From: Clostridia bacterium
Lineage (GTDB): Bacteria; Bacillota; Clostridia; Oscillospirales; Acutalibacteraceae
Reading direction: 5' to 3'
NCBI GenBank assembly: GCA_900768075.1
Contig: CAAGBN010000069.1
Span: 1-59,319, forward strand
DNA length: 59,319 bases
Made by a program: the position numbers and the translations under genes. This document shows, in pieces, positions 51,328 to 59,319 of the stretch. The first letter of the stretch is position 1. Every line of letters begins with the position of its first letter. The notes beneath the pieces are model-generated. The model was given only the letters and a program-made list of their open reading frames with translations. It was not told the origin of the DNA and did no database searches.

Positions 51328-52185
51328 ATGAAGATTGGTTTTATAGGCTTAGGCATTATGGGTGAATCCATGTGCGAAAACATAGTTAAAAAGCACGATG
51401 ACACTGTTTATGCAAATGACCATAAGCAAAGTCAGATTGATAAGCTTGAAGCACTCGGTGCTGTAGGTTGTGCAACTAATATTGAGATTGCGCAGAAAGC
51501 AGATGTTATCATTACAATGATTCCTACATCAAAGCACGTAAGTGATTGCTACGAGGAGCTTCTCCCTTATCTTTGTCAAGGTAAAATCTGTATAGATATG
51601 AGTACAATCGACCCCGATGTTTCAGTGAAAGTAAGCGAAATGGTAAAAAGTAAGGGCGCTCAGTTTGCAGATTGCCCCGTTGTACGCTCAAAGGCTGATG
51701 CTATTGCAGGCACTCTCGGAGTACTGGCAGGCTGTGATGAAGATTTATTCCCTGTCATCGAGCCGATACTTTCATATATGGGTCAGAAAGTAATATATAT
51801 GGGTAAAAACGGTATGGGTCTTACTGCTAAAATCTGCCACAACACCCTTGTTGCTCAGATTCAGAATGCTGTTAACGAAACTCTTTTACTTGCTCAGAAA
51901 TACGGTGTATCCATTGATAATTTCGCTGATGCAGTTGCTGCAGGCGGTGCACAGAACTTCTATATGCAGGCTCAGCGTGAAAAACTCAAGAATGAAGATT
52001 GGACTACTGCTTTCTCATTGGAAAACGTCTGCAAGGATATTAACATCTGTGCTAAAATGAGTGAAGCTATCGGTTTTGATATGCCCGGTATGAGAGTTGC
52101 CAAAGACGCTATCGAAAAAGGCGTTGAAAGAGGTTGGGGCAAGCAGGATTTCAGACAGACTTACAGAATAGTCAGAGGCGACTGA
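51328..52185 (+). CDS. beta-hydroxyacid dehydrogenase family protein
   Basis: 285 residues from ATG 51328 (RBS AAGGAG). N-terminal NAD(P)-binding motif GFIGLGIMGESM, catalytic K168 and N172 in GMGLTAKICHN. The family normally has APVSGG at the substrate site; here the corresponding block reads DCPVVRSKADA, so the usual tartronate-semialdehyde or 3-hydroxyisobutyrate substrate cannot be assumed. First gene of a run with an SGNH hydrolase. Confidence 0.85.
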   Translation: MKIGFIGLGIMGESMCENIVKKHDDTVYANDHKQSQIDKLEALGAVGCATNIEIAQKADVIITMIPTSKHVSDCYEELLPYLCQGKICIDMSTIDPDVSVKVSEMVKSKGAQFADCPVVRSKADAIAGTLGVLAGCDEDLFPVIEPILSYMGQKVIYMGKNGMGLTAKICHNTLVAQIQNAVNETLLLAQKYGVSIDNFADAVAAGGAQNFYMQAQREKLKNEDWTTAFSLENVCKDINICAKMSEAIGFDMPGMRVAKDAIEKGVERGWGKQDFRQTYRIVRGD

Positions 52186-52186
52186 T

Positions 52187-52921
52187 ATGAAGAGTAAAAA
52201 GATTAAAGCAGTAATTACTGTTATAACAATTTTCGTTTTATGCGGTCTTTTTGTATTCGGCTATATGTTTTTTAACGGCATCTCAGGTATAAGACTTAAC
52301 CCGAAATATAAGTATGGTCAGATTAAGGTTGCGCTTGTGGGTGACAGTGTAACTTACGGTCACAGTATTAAAAACTGGCCTGTAAACAACTACCCTGCTC
52401 TGCTTTCAGATGCGTTGGGTGAAAAATATTGTGTCAAATCCTACGGTGTCAGTGGAAGCACAGTACAGCCTGATGGTGATCAGCCTTATAATATTACAAA
52501 GGCTTACGAGTGGTCACACGAATATGAAGCTGACATTATAGTTTTGATGCTCGGAAGCAACGACTCAAAGCCCGAAAACTGGAAAGGTGCAGAAAAATTC
52601 AAAGCGGAATATGTAGATTTACTTGATTCATATGCTGAGTCTGAAAATACTCCTGTAATTTTACTTTGCACACCGCCGACTGCATATTTTCCTGAGGGTG
52701 TAACAGAAGGTCTTTCTAATTACGATGTTCAGCCGTTTATTATTGAAGAGATTGCAGATATAGTAACAGACGTTGCAAAAGAAAAAGGTTATACGCTTAT
52801 TAATATCAACGATCTTACAGAAGACCGAAGAGATCTTTTTGGCAAAGATAATGTGCATCCCAATAATGAGGGTGCAAAGGAAATTGCCTCAGCTGTGTAT
52901 GAATATATAATCAACTTATAA
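52187..52921 (+). CDS. membrane-anchored SGNH/GDSL hydrolase
   Basis: 244 residues. One N-terminal membrane segment (about 8-28) places the domain outside the cell. Block I GDSVTYG (S54), block II glycine in YGVSGST, block III GSNDSK, and block V D-x-V-H-P (DNVHPNNEG) form the full SGNH set. Likely an esterase or deacetylase of wall or capsule sugars, unknown substrate. Begins 1 base after the dehydrogenase stop. Confidence 0.88.
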   Translation: MKSKKIKAVITVITIFVLCGLFVFGYMFFNGISGIRLNPKYKYGQIKVALVGDSVTYGHSIKNWPVNNYPALLSDALGEKYCVKSYGVSGSTVQPDGDQPYNITKAYEWSHEYEADIIVLMLGSNDSKPENWKGAEKFKAEYVDLLDSYAESENTPVILLCTPPTAYFPEGVTEGLSNYDVQPFIIEEIADIVTDVAKEKGYTLININDLTEDRRDLFGKDNVHPNNEGAKEIASAVYEYIINL

Positions 52922-52932
52922 AGGTGAACGAT

Positions 52933-54084
52933 ATGAAAAAAATCGAAACTAAATCATTACTTAAAATCGCTGGTATAGGCTTTGCACTTTATCTGTGCAT
53001 ACACTATTGGCCAAGTGCTGCGATTATTATTAAGACAGCATTTGCAGCGGTACTACCCCTTTTAATCGGAGCTGCTGTTGCTTATCCTCTTGACATTTTA
53101 ACAAGCTTTTTTGAAAGACACTTGCTTTCAAAGTCAGAGAATAAAATCATTGTAAGAACAAGACGTGGTCTTTCAGTTGCTTTGGCACTGCTTTCTCTTG
53201 TCTCGATCGTTGCACTTATTATAGCTTTGGTTGTTCCTCAGCTGACTAAGTGTATTAAAATGCTTATTGATGAGATTCCAGATGCACTTACATTCGTTGT
53301 TGCTCAGCTTGATAAATTTGAATTTGTGCCCGATGATATTATCGGCTTCTTATCAGGTATCGATTGGCAGTCAAAGATTACAAGTATAATTTCAACCGTA
53401 ACATCAGGTGTCGGCAGTGTTATGAATGTAGTAATTTCAACTGTATCAACTGTTGTTTCAGGTGTTACAACTACTGTTCTCGCTGTTATTTTCGCTATAT
53501 ATGTTCTTCTTAGCAAGGATAAGCTTGTCAATCAGCTTAAAACATTGATAAGACACTATTTGCCTGAGAAGATTTCAGAAAAAGTTTATTATATTTCATC
53601 AGTTGCTAACGATTCGTTCCATAAGTTTATTGTTGCACAGTGTACTGAAGCTGTTATTCTCGGAGTTCTTTGCACACTCGGTATGTTTATTTTAAGACTC
53701 CCCTATGCTGCTATGATTGGCGCTGTTACTGTTGTTACAGCTTTTATCCCTGTTGTAGGTGCTCTTCTCGGTGGTGCAGTCGGCGCATTCCTGATTCTTA
53801 TGGAATCACCTGTAAAGGCATTGATATTTATTATATTCATTGTGCTTCTTCAGCAGATTGAAGGCGACCTTATTTATCCGAAGGTTGTTGGTAATTCAAT
53901 GGGTCTACCCAGTATTTGGGTTCTTGCTGCTGTTACCGTCGGTGCGGGTATGTTCGGTGTCCTCGGTATGCTTTTGAGTGTGCCAGCTGCATCTACAGTT
54001 TACCGCCTTATTAAAAATGACGTAGCAAGAAAGGATGAGCTTGCAAAAGTCGCTGAAAAACAAGAAAATCAGCAAACGGAATGA
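52933..54084 (+). CDS. AI-2E family transporter
   Basis: 383 residues from ATG 52933 (RBS AAGGTGAA), seven to eight membrane segments. Family features include the soluble loop after the third segment, FKHFIVAQ-like block (DSFHKFIVAQCTEAVILG), PYAAMIGAVTVVTAFIPVVGALLGG and QQIEGDLIYPKVVG. The family includes the AI-2 exporter TqsA and sodium/proton-linked members; the transported compound is unknown. Confidence 0.9.
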   Translation: MKKIETKSLLKIAGIGFALYLCIHYWPSAAIIIKTAFAAVLPLLIGAAVAYPLDILTSFFERHLLSKSENKIIVRTRRGLSVALALLSLVSIVALIIALVVPQLTKCIKMLIDEIPDALTFVVAQLDKFEFVPDDIIGFLSGIDWQSKITSIISTVTSGVGSVMNVVISTVSTVVSGVTTTVLAVIFAIYVLLSKDKLVNQLKTLIRHYLPEKISEKVYYISSVANDSFHKFIVAQCTEAVILGVLCTLGMFILRLPYAAMIGAVTVVTAFIPVVGALLGGAVGAFLILMESPVKALIFIIFIVLLQQIEGDLIYPKVVGNSMGLPSIWVLAAVTVGAGMFGVLGMLLSVPAASTVYRLIKNDVARKDELAKVAEKQENQQTE

Positions 54085-54093
54085 TGTGATAAA

Positions 54094-54846
54094 ATGAAAC
54101 TTGTACTCATTACTGCCTTAGGTGTCGGTGCTTCGACAATAGTAGGCTCTTTAATAGGATTTATATTTAAAAATATATCCCGTAAATTTTCTGATATAGT
54201 GCTCTCCTTTGCTGCAGGTGTTATGCTTGCTGCAGCTGTGTTGGGCCTTGTGTTGCCATCTCTCGAATACGGCGGTAAATTCGCACTGCTTATAACTGTT
54301 GCAGGTATCTTCGCAGGTGCTTTGTGTCTTAATCTTATTGATAAGCTTGTACCCCATCTGCATAAGTTTGTCGGCAGTGATTCAGAACCGCACAATAATG
54401 AAGGATTAAGTAAGGTTTTGCTGTTTGTATTGGCTATTGCTATTCACAATCTTCCTGAGGGTATTGCGGCAGGTGTCGGTTTCGGCTCAGGTGATACATC
54501 GCAGGCTTTAATTATTGCAGGCGGTATCGCTTTGCAGAATATTCCTGAAGGTATGGTTATAATCGGACCTATGCTTTCGGCGGGGGTAACACCGAGAAAA
54601 ACCTTTATCTGTGCTATGGCTACGGGCTTTGTTGAGGTTATCGGTACACTTATCGGATATTTTGCTGTTAGCATAGCTTCGGCAATTTTGCCCTTTGCAC
54701 TCGCTTTTGCAGGCGGTACTATGCTTTACGTTGTCAGCGACGAAATGATTCCTGAGACTCATTCACACGGTAATGAGCGTGGAGCTACCTATGCTTTGCT
54801 TGTTGGTTTTTGTGTGATGCTGATAACTGACTTTTTGCTTGGATAA
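54094..54846 (+). CDS. ZIP family metal transporter
   Basis: 250 residues, about eight membrane segments. Metal-binding segments are visible: HNLPEGIAAGVGFG and NIPEGMVI, plus the His-rich loop and ETHSHGNE near the end. Probable uptake of zinc or another divalent metal. Weak RBS (GATGTGATAAA); 9 bases after the AI-2E gene. Confidence 0.9.
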   Translation: MKLVLITALGVGASTIVGSLIGFIFKNISRKFSDIVLSFAAGVMLAAAVLGLVLPSLEYGGKFALLITVAGIFAGALCLNLIDKLVPHLHKFVGSDSEPHNNEGLSKVLLFVLAIAIHNLPEGIAAGVGFGSGDTSQALIIAGGIALQNIPEGMVIIGPMLSAGVTPRKTFICAMATGFVEVIGTLIGYFAVSIASAILPFALAFAGGTMLYVVSDEMIPETHSHGNERGATYALLVGFCVMLITDFLLG

Positions 54847-54857
54847 CATATAATCTA

Positions 54858-54886
54858 TTGACAAAGCAATTACTTTTTGATAAAAT
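54858..54886 (+). promoter_or_regulatory. strong promoter for the tRNA-Ser gene
   Basis: TTGACA (54858-54863), 17-base spacer, TGA extended element and TAAAAT (54881-54886). Transcription would begin near 54893, about 23 bases before the tRNA. Confidence 0.85.
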
Positions 54887-54890
54887 TATG

Positions 54891-54909
54891 AGGCTGTTTC
54901 TGACAGCCT
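54891..54909 (+). other. hairpin in the 5' leader of the tRNA-Ser precursor
   Basis: AGGCTGT (54891-54897) and ACAGCCT (54903-54909) pair perfectly around TTCTG. The stem begins at the predicted transcription start and ends 6 bases before the mature tRNA, so it would be the 5' cap structure removed by RNase P. Confidence 0.55.
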
Positions 54910-54915
54910 TAATAT

Positions 54916-55003
54916 GGAGAGTTGTCCGAGTGGTCGAAGGTGCAGCACTCGAAATGCTGTGTGGGGAAACTCACCTAGGGTTCGAATCCCTAACTCTCCG
55001 CCA
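54916..55003 (+). tRNA. tRNA-Ser, anticodon CGA
   Basis: The acceptor stem GGAGAGT (54916-54922) pairs with ACTCTCC (54993-54999); discriminator G and encoded CCA follow at 55000-55003. The anticodon stem CAGCA/TGCTG encloses loop CTCGAAA with anticodon CGA at 54950-54952, reading UCG. A long variable arm (TGTGGGGAAACTCACC) and the GGTTCGAATCC T-arm confirm class II tRNA-Ser. Confidence 0.97.
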
Positions 55004-55007
55004 GAAG

Positions 55008-55040
55008 AAAAGTCCTATGCAGGTATGCATAGGACTTTTT
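55008..55040. terminator. intrinsic terminator after tRNA-Ser
   Basis: A 14-bp perfect stem (55008-55021 with 55026-55039), GGTA loop and T-run. It lies 2 bases from the stop of the convergent PHP gene and can serve both. Confidence 0.94.
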
Positions 55041-55041
55041 G

Positions 55042-55863
55042 TTATAGACTATATTTTTTTCTTCCGTCACTTGTGAGGTAATAAGCCTCTGTGAAGCCAC
55101 AGCTTTTACAGTAATCAATCATCTGTTCAAAAGCGAAATCCAAAGACTCACAACAATGAGAATCGCTTGTAATTGTAATGAGTCCTCCCCTGTTTTTTAT
55201 ATGTTTCATCATAAATTCAGCAGGGTACGGTTTGGGATTTCCTTTGCGGTACATAGCGCCCGTATTGACCTCAAAAAGCATATCAGGCTTATTGTCTAAA
55301 ATTTTATCAATAGCTTTAATGGCGTATGACTTATAATCTTCGTTTTCTTCGTCAAAAAGAGGTGTCTGACCGTTGAATTTAGTTATAAGGTCAAAGTGTC
55401 CGACAACATCGAAGTCGCCTGAAACGGCAAATTCAGCGAGATTTTCAAAGTAATATTTTGCCATCTCGTTCCAATTGCCGTCAAATATAACATCAACCGC
55501 TTCTGTTAATTCATCAGGTGAAAGGTCAACAGAATATATCTTTCCTTTGCCGTGAAGCTGATGAACACTTGCTATTGAATAGTCAAAATCAGCTAAATTT
55601 ATATCCGAGAAGTCAGCATCAAGCTCAATACCGCAAAGAATGTCAATTTTATCTTTATAAAGCTCTTTAACTCTTTTCACGTCATCTATATAGTTTTTAA
55701 CGTTTTCTTTGTTCATAGTCCAATCTGCATCGTAATACATAGGACAGTGACCTGAAAAGCCGAGTGATTTGAAGCCTTTTTCAATGGCTGCAAGAGTCAT
55801 TTCTTCAGCCGTATTTTTACCGTCGCAAAATGTAGTATGTGTGTGACAGTTAGATTTAATCAT
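55042..55863 (-). CDS. PHP-domain histidinol-phosphatase-like protein (HisK type)
   Basis: 273 residues. PHP metal motifs: CHTHTTFCDG (His-x-His), GFSGHCP, CGIELDAD, VHQLHG, VGHFDLITKF and TSDSHCCES. The length and motifs fit the histidinol-phosphatase HisK branch. No other his genes are near, so another phosphoester substrate is possible. Its RBS (AAGGTGA) comes immediately after the terminator of the GH38 gene, so it has no visible promoter of its own. Confidence 0.85.
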   Translation of the reverse strand: MIKSNCHTHTTFCDGKNTAEEMTLAAIEKGFKSLGFSGHCPMYYDADWTMNKENVKNYIDDVKRVKELYKDKIDILCGIELDADFSDINLADFDYSIASVHQLHGKGKIYSVDLSPDELTEAVDVIFDGNWNEMAKYYFENLAEFAVSGDFDVVGHFDLITKFNGQTPLFDEENEDYKSYAIKAIDKILDNKPDMLFEVNTGAMYRKGNPKPYPAEFMMKHIKNRGGLITITSDSHCCESLDFAFEQMIDYCKSCGFTEAYYLTSDGRKKYSL

Positions 55864-55879
55864 AATTTTTCACCTTACT

Positions 55880-55912
55880 TAAAACTATCCCTACTGTAAA
55901 AGCAGGGATAGT
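55880..55912 (-). terminator. intrinsic terminator after the GH38 gene
   Basis: On the minus strand a 9-bp stem (55904-55912 with 55884-55892, as ACTATCCCT on the plus strand) is followed by TTTTAAG. It ends about 17 bases before the start of the PHP gene. Confidence 0.75.
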
Positions 55913-55922
55913 CAATAATATT

Positions 55923-58900
55923 TTATGATTTATTGGGAGTCTTCTTCCACTTTTTCTTCATCTTTCTGTGGTGTCTCTTCTCTTTTGCACTCATCTTATA
56001 GTCGAATTCACGATCTGAGATTCTGTCATAAAGAGCTGACTGAAGTGAAGTTGTGGTTTCTTCCTGAGTCTGTGTTGCAGCAAGAATGATAAGACCGTTA
56101 TCGTTGGGAAGTGTGATTTCACCTGTCTCACCAACAGGTACTTCATACATAAAGAAGTAAAGCTGTGCAGCAGCGTTGTCACCGTTGGGTGAATGTGTAT
56201 GAGTGAATTCCCAAGCAAGCTTGTCAGTCTTGATGTTAGCAACTTCAGCAAGATCATAAAGATCCCACTTACCGATACGCTCATTGATTGACTGCACCTT
56301 GACAGGATAAAGCTTGCCGTCAACCTTGAAGTTATAAAGCTTATCACCGTAAAGGCTTGCACCTACAAAGTAGAACTTTTTGCCTGAAACCTTAATCTGC
56401 TGGCCTGCGCAGATAAGAGCGTTGTTACCCTCGCCCCAGATGTCGCCTGTGCGGAACTTGATACCTGCACATTCAATTTCCTTCGGGAAGATTTCACCGG
56501 GAACTGAAACATTGATTGTGGGAATTGCAGCGCTTGCTCTGTTGTGGTTGAAGGTTACGATGTCAGTGTTATAAGGAAGCTCAACGCTTGTCTGAGCAGC
56601 TTTTGATGAAACCTTGCAATCTGCAAGCTTAACTGCAAATGACTTAACCTCATAGGGCTCAAGATCAAATATAAGTGAGCCGTTGTCGATTGCCGCAGTA
56701 CCGATAACATCCTCAACTGCATTAACCTCACAAGCTTCAATGATGCCCTTGCCTAACTTGATTTTAACGTTTCTTGCTTTTCTGTCAGCGCCTTCGTTAA
56801 CACGGATGATAATATAATCACTGTTTTCAGCCTTTTTGATAGCTCTGATGATAACATCGTTGTTGTTGATGCTACCGAATGAGTATTCGCTGCCGAGAGC
56901 ACCGTCGTGCTTATCAGTGATAAAAGCAGTAGCAGGCTGATTGTAAAGACGTGCACCGAGCTGAGTGCCGTTCGTATAGTCACCGCTGTGTGAATAAATG
57001 GCGTAGCCATATCTGTTAAGACCAAACTCGAGCATACCCTGAACACTGTCATCTCTGTAATAGTTTTCAGGTGAATGAAGAACAGTAAGTCTGAGGCTCT
57101 TTTCGTCCTTCATCATCCAGCCGTATTTTGAATCACTGAAGATTGATACACCGTAATAGTTTGACTTATCAGTGAGGTCTGCCCATTTCTGTGCAGGTAC
57201 TTCAAAGAGCTTCTTGTTTGCCTTTTCTCTCTTGATTGCACCAAGACCAAGGTCAAATGTTGAAGTGTCGTTCTTTACATTTAAGTAGAAGCCGTTGTGA
57301 AGAGCTCTCTTGAATTCTCTCCATTCGATTTCATTATAAACGCTTACCCAGGGGCAACCTGCCATAAGTGAAACATAATATGTAAATGTTGATTTAGCAG
57401 CCTTCTGAGTTACCTTTATTGTAGATCTTACGGGACCTGCCTCAACAATGCTAATTTCGCCTTTTTCTGCGAATTCCCAAGGATACTTGTCAAGCTCTTT
57501 GTAGGTAAGCTCCCAGGCAACATATTCTTTTGTACCCCTGTATTTATTGATTTCATATCTGATGGGCTTTTTGAGAAGCTCGGTATCATTGAGTGTCTTA
57601 TCAATAATTGAAGCGATATCACCGTTCTTGTCGATTGAAACGATATATTTGAAGTTTTCGAGTACACCCATGCTTACACGGATACCTGTGTTTACATTGC
57701 AGGGCTGTTCGCTGTAAAGTACATCTACAACCTTATAGCCGAGTGCGGGTACGAAAGCGCCGATTGTAATGTTCATCTTGTCGCCTTCGATGCTGTTAAC
57801 CTGAGCAGGTACTTCATTGCCGTTCTTTTCAAATACTCTTACATACTTATAGCCGTAGTAAGGCACCTGAACATCTACAACAGCCATTCTGGGATGCTCG
57901 ATAGCATTAGCTAAAACAACAGCGTTGCCCTTAACCCATGATGTGTCAAGGTTTTTGATTATCTCTTTTGCTGAACCCTCGTAAGCGTTTGTAAGCTGGT
58001 TAGCACTGAGCACATAGTCGTTCCATGAACGCTGATATACACGCTGTACTGATGTGCCTGTGATGTCATCGTGGAATGTGTGAGCGATTGTTCTCTTCCA
58101 GCCCTTTTCAAGCTCTGTCTGAGGATATGTAGCACCTGCAACTGCCATAGCTGTTACTGATGCTCTTTCAGCCATATCTGCAATTTCTTCGTTTCTTCTG
58201 TTCATTCTCTTACCGAAGGCTCTTGAAACGTATGAGCCAACACCATGGTAAGTCATAAGAAGCTCACCGTTGAAAGCAGGAAGCTTAGCCTTAACATCAT
58301 CTGATACCTGATGAAGATCTTCAAAGAACTCAGTCGGTGATGATGAAAGAACCTTGATATCGTGTGAATCGTTTGATGCGATTTCACTGCACACTGTCTT
58401 AACTGATTCCTCTTTGGGTGCGCCACCGACGTCACCGACACCGTGATAGCCGAATGTCATAGGAAGATCGTATTTCTTAACGTTTTTCTCAAGCTTTTCA
58501 GTAAGGTCTTTCTTAGTTCTGACCTTTTTAAAGGTTGTGCAGTATGATTTAGCATCAAGTGAAGCGTAGATTGATTTGCCGTTTACACCGTACCAGTGAC
58601 CGATATCAAAAGGTACACCGTATGCGCTACCCCATGTAAGCTTCTGTGTTGAGAAGCCCTTGAGGCCTGCGTGCTCTGCGATTGAGGGTAAAGCCCAACC
58701 GAAGCCGAAGCAGTCAGGCAGGAAGATATCATTACTTCTCTTGCCGAACTTTCTTTCAAAATAGAGGTTACCGTAGATGATATTTCTGAACATGCTTTCA
58801 GGTGAAGGAATATTAACGTCGCCGTTTTCATAGCAGCTACCTGTTACGTTCCATCTGCCTTCATCGATATACTTTTTAAGCTGTTCAAACTTTTCGGGAT

Positions 58901-59087
58901 AGTACTCTTCAAAGAGCTCGTATCTGTATGCACCCTCAAAGTTGAAACGGTAGTCGGGATACTCCTGGAAATGCTTGAAGTTCTGGTCAAGAGTTTCCTT
59001 GAGACAAACGTTGATAACGTGCTCAAAGTCCCAGTTCCATACAGTATCAAGATGAGCAGTAGCTATAGTGTAAATTTTCTTGTCCAT
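55923..59087 (-). CDS. glycoside hydrolase family 38 alpha-mannosidase
   Basis: 1054 residues; releases alpha-linked mannose. The N-terminal GH38 catalytic domain (about 1-280) has zinc ligands H12-x-D14 (TAHLDTVWNWD) and the nucleophile D125 in LPDCFGFGWALP, then a helical middle domain and beta-rich C-terminal domains. No signal peptide is seen, so it acts in the cytoplasm on imported mannosides or N-glycan fragments. A basic tail (KEKRHHRKMKKKWKK) is unusual. It follows a membrane-protein gene that may be its transporter. Confidence 0.94.
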   Translation of the reverse strand: MDKKIYTIATAHLDTVWNWDFEHVINVCLKETLDQNFKHFQEYPDYRFNFEGAYRYELFEEYYPEKFEQLKKYIDEGRWNVTGSCYENGDVNIPSPESMFRNIIYGNLYFERKFGKRSNDIFLPDCFGFGWALPSIAEHAGLKGFSTQKLTWGSAYGVPFDIGHWYGVNGKSIYASLDAKSYCTTFKKVRTKKDLTEKLEKNVKKYDLPMTFGYHGVGDVGGAPKEESVKTVCSEIASNDSHDIKVLSSSPTEFFEDLHQVSDDVKAKLPAFNGELLMTYHGVGSYVSRAFGKRMNRRNEEIADMAERASVTAMAVAGATYPQTELEKGWKRTIAHTFHDDITGTSVQRVYQRSWNDYVLSANQLTNAYEGSAKEIIKNLDTSWVKGNAVVLANAIEHPRMAVVDVQVPYYGYKYVRVFEKNGNEVPAQVNSIEGDKMNITIGAFVPALGYKVVDVLYSEQPCNVNTGIRVSMGVLENFKYIVSIDKNGDIASIIDKTLNDTELLKKPIRYEINKYRGTKEYVAWELTYKELDKYPWEFAEKGEISIVEAGPVRSTIKVTQKAAKSTFTYYVSLMAGCPWVSVYNEIEWREFKRALHNGFYLNVKNDTSTFDLGLGAIKREKANKKLFEVPAQKWADLTDKSNYYGVSIFSDSKYGWMMKDEKSLRLTVLHSPENYYRDDSVQGMLEFGLNRYGYAIYSHSGDYTNGTQLGARLYNQPATAFITDKHDGALGSEYSFGSINNNDVIIRAIKKAENSDYIIIRVNEGADRKARNVKIKLGKGIIEACEVNAVEDVIGTAAIDNGSLIFDLEPYEVKSFAVKLADCKVSSKAAQTSVELPYNTDIVTFNHNRASAAIPTINVSVPGEIFPKEIECAGIKFRTGDIWGEGNNALICAGQQIKVSGKKFYFVGASLYGDKLYNFKVDGKLYPVKVQSINERIGKWDLYDLAEVANIKTDKLAWEFTHTHSPNGDNAAAQLYFFMYEVPVGETGEITLPNDNGLIILAATQTQEETTTSLQSALYDRISDREFDYKMSAKEKRHHRKMKKKWKKTPNKS

Positions 59088-59134
59088 AATGCACCTCTTC
59101 TTTTATGTATTACAAGGCAAAAGCCTAAAATTTA

Positions 59135-59308
59135 TTACTTTGAATGTCTCTTTGTCGCAATAATTACAACGGCTGAGAAAATGAAATTGAGCACAACAAT
59201 TACAGCCGCCGCAACAGCAAGGGTTTCATATGATGTGCCTGCGTAGGGAGCAACAAAGCCCAGTGAAAACTGATCAATGGTATATCTCAGATATACTATA
59301 AAATTAAA
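59135..59308 (-). CDS. C-terminal end of an unidentified membrane protein
   Basis: The reading frame (minus strand) ends at 59135 with tail ATKRHSK after a hydrophobic segment (AVAAAVIVVLNFIFSAVVII), and is open through 57 codons to the contig end. It looks like the last helix of a multi-spanning protein, possibly a transport permease serving the downstream alpha-mannosidase, but too little remains to name a family. Bases 59309-59319 are excluded as adapter sequence. Confidence 0.6.
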   Translation of the reverse strand, partial: FNFIVYLRYTIDQFSLGFVAPYAGTSYETLAVAAAVIVVLNFIFSAVVIIATKRHSK

Positions 59309-59319
59309 AGATCGGAAGA
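59309..59319. other. sequencing adapter remnant at the contig end
   Basis: The last 11 bases, AGATCGGAAGA, equal the first 11 bases of the standard Illumina adapter read-through. They are an assembly artefact. Confidence 0.85.

Noticed and set aside
55042..55863. Assignment of the PHP gene to a histidine operon
   Set aside because: No his genes are adjacent, so only the family-level name is kept.

Overview
The window reads as one end of an assembled contig from a low-GC, spore-forming Clostridia-type Firmicute, most likely an uncultured gut Oscillospiraceae/Ruminococcaceae relative. The evidence is the gene order shared with Firmicutes (yicC-remA-gmk-rpoZ-priA-def-fmt-rsmB-rlmN-prpC-prkC-rsgA-spoVM; scpA-scpB), AAGGAG-type ribosome binding sites before almost every gene, and sporulation genes (a GerW/YtfJ homologue, a 27-residue SpoVM homologue, a SpoIIM-like protein). 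The taxonomic call is an inference from gene content. The last 11 bases (59309-59319) match the start of the Illumina adapter, so the right edge is a contig end and those bases are not genomic. The left edge cuts an M42 peptidase gene.

Layout. Bases 1-30928 are an almost unbroken plus-strand run. It opens with two M42 aminopeptidases, a GNAT protein, a methionine gamma-lyase-family protein, a DUF2461 protein and a phosphohexomutase. Next come a membrane-anchored FG-GAP protein with a two-component system, YqhQ (DUF1385), PrmC, an M50 protease, ScpAB, a DUF2953 protein with its GerW partner, a D,D-carboxypeptidase and RluB. The run then continues through the conserved housekeeping block from YicC to RsgA, and ends with two miniproteins (a 49-residue membrane peptide and SpoVM) and a TtcA-like enzyme.

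Bases 30929-43605 alternate in strand: TetR and HAD genes (minus); a pyrophosphatase-like/Nudix fusion and a small membrane exporter (plus); asd-dapA (minus) divergent from queA-tgt; yajC, a TIGR04086-type membrane protein and a SpoIIM-like protein (plus); a Xer tyrosine recombinase (minus); and an ABC-F ATPase (plus). A 758-base, very AT-rich stretch with repeats and palindromes separates the last two.

Bases 43640-59308 hold a pepV-oppBCDFA peptide uptake and dipeptidase operon (minus), behind an intrinsic terminator in its own leader. It is divergent from a dehydrogenase-SGNH hydrolase-AI-2E exporter-ZIP transporter run (plus) that starts at a perfect consensus promoter. A tRNA-Ser(CGA), a PHP phosphatase, a GH38 alpha-mannosidase and the tail of a membrane protein follow.

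Most of the window is ordinary core genome. The places worth a second look are the AT-rich repeat region between xer and the ABC-F gene, the pyrophosphatase-like/Nudix fusion, the leader terminator of pepV-opp, the repeated placement of hairpins right in front of start codons, the miniproteins next to rsgA, and the palindromes sitting on promoters. I see no CRISPR array, insertion sequence, prophage or recognisable defence locus.
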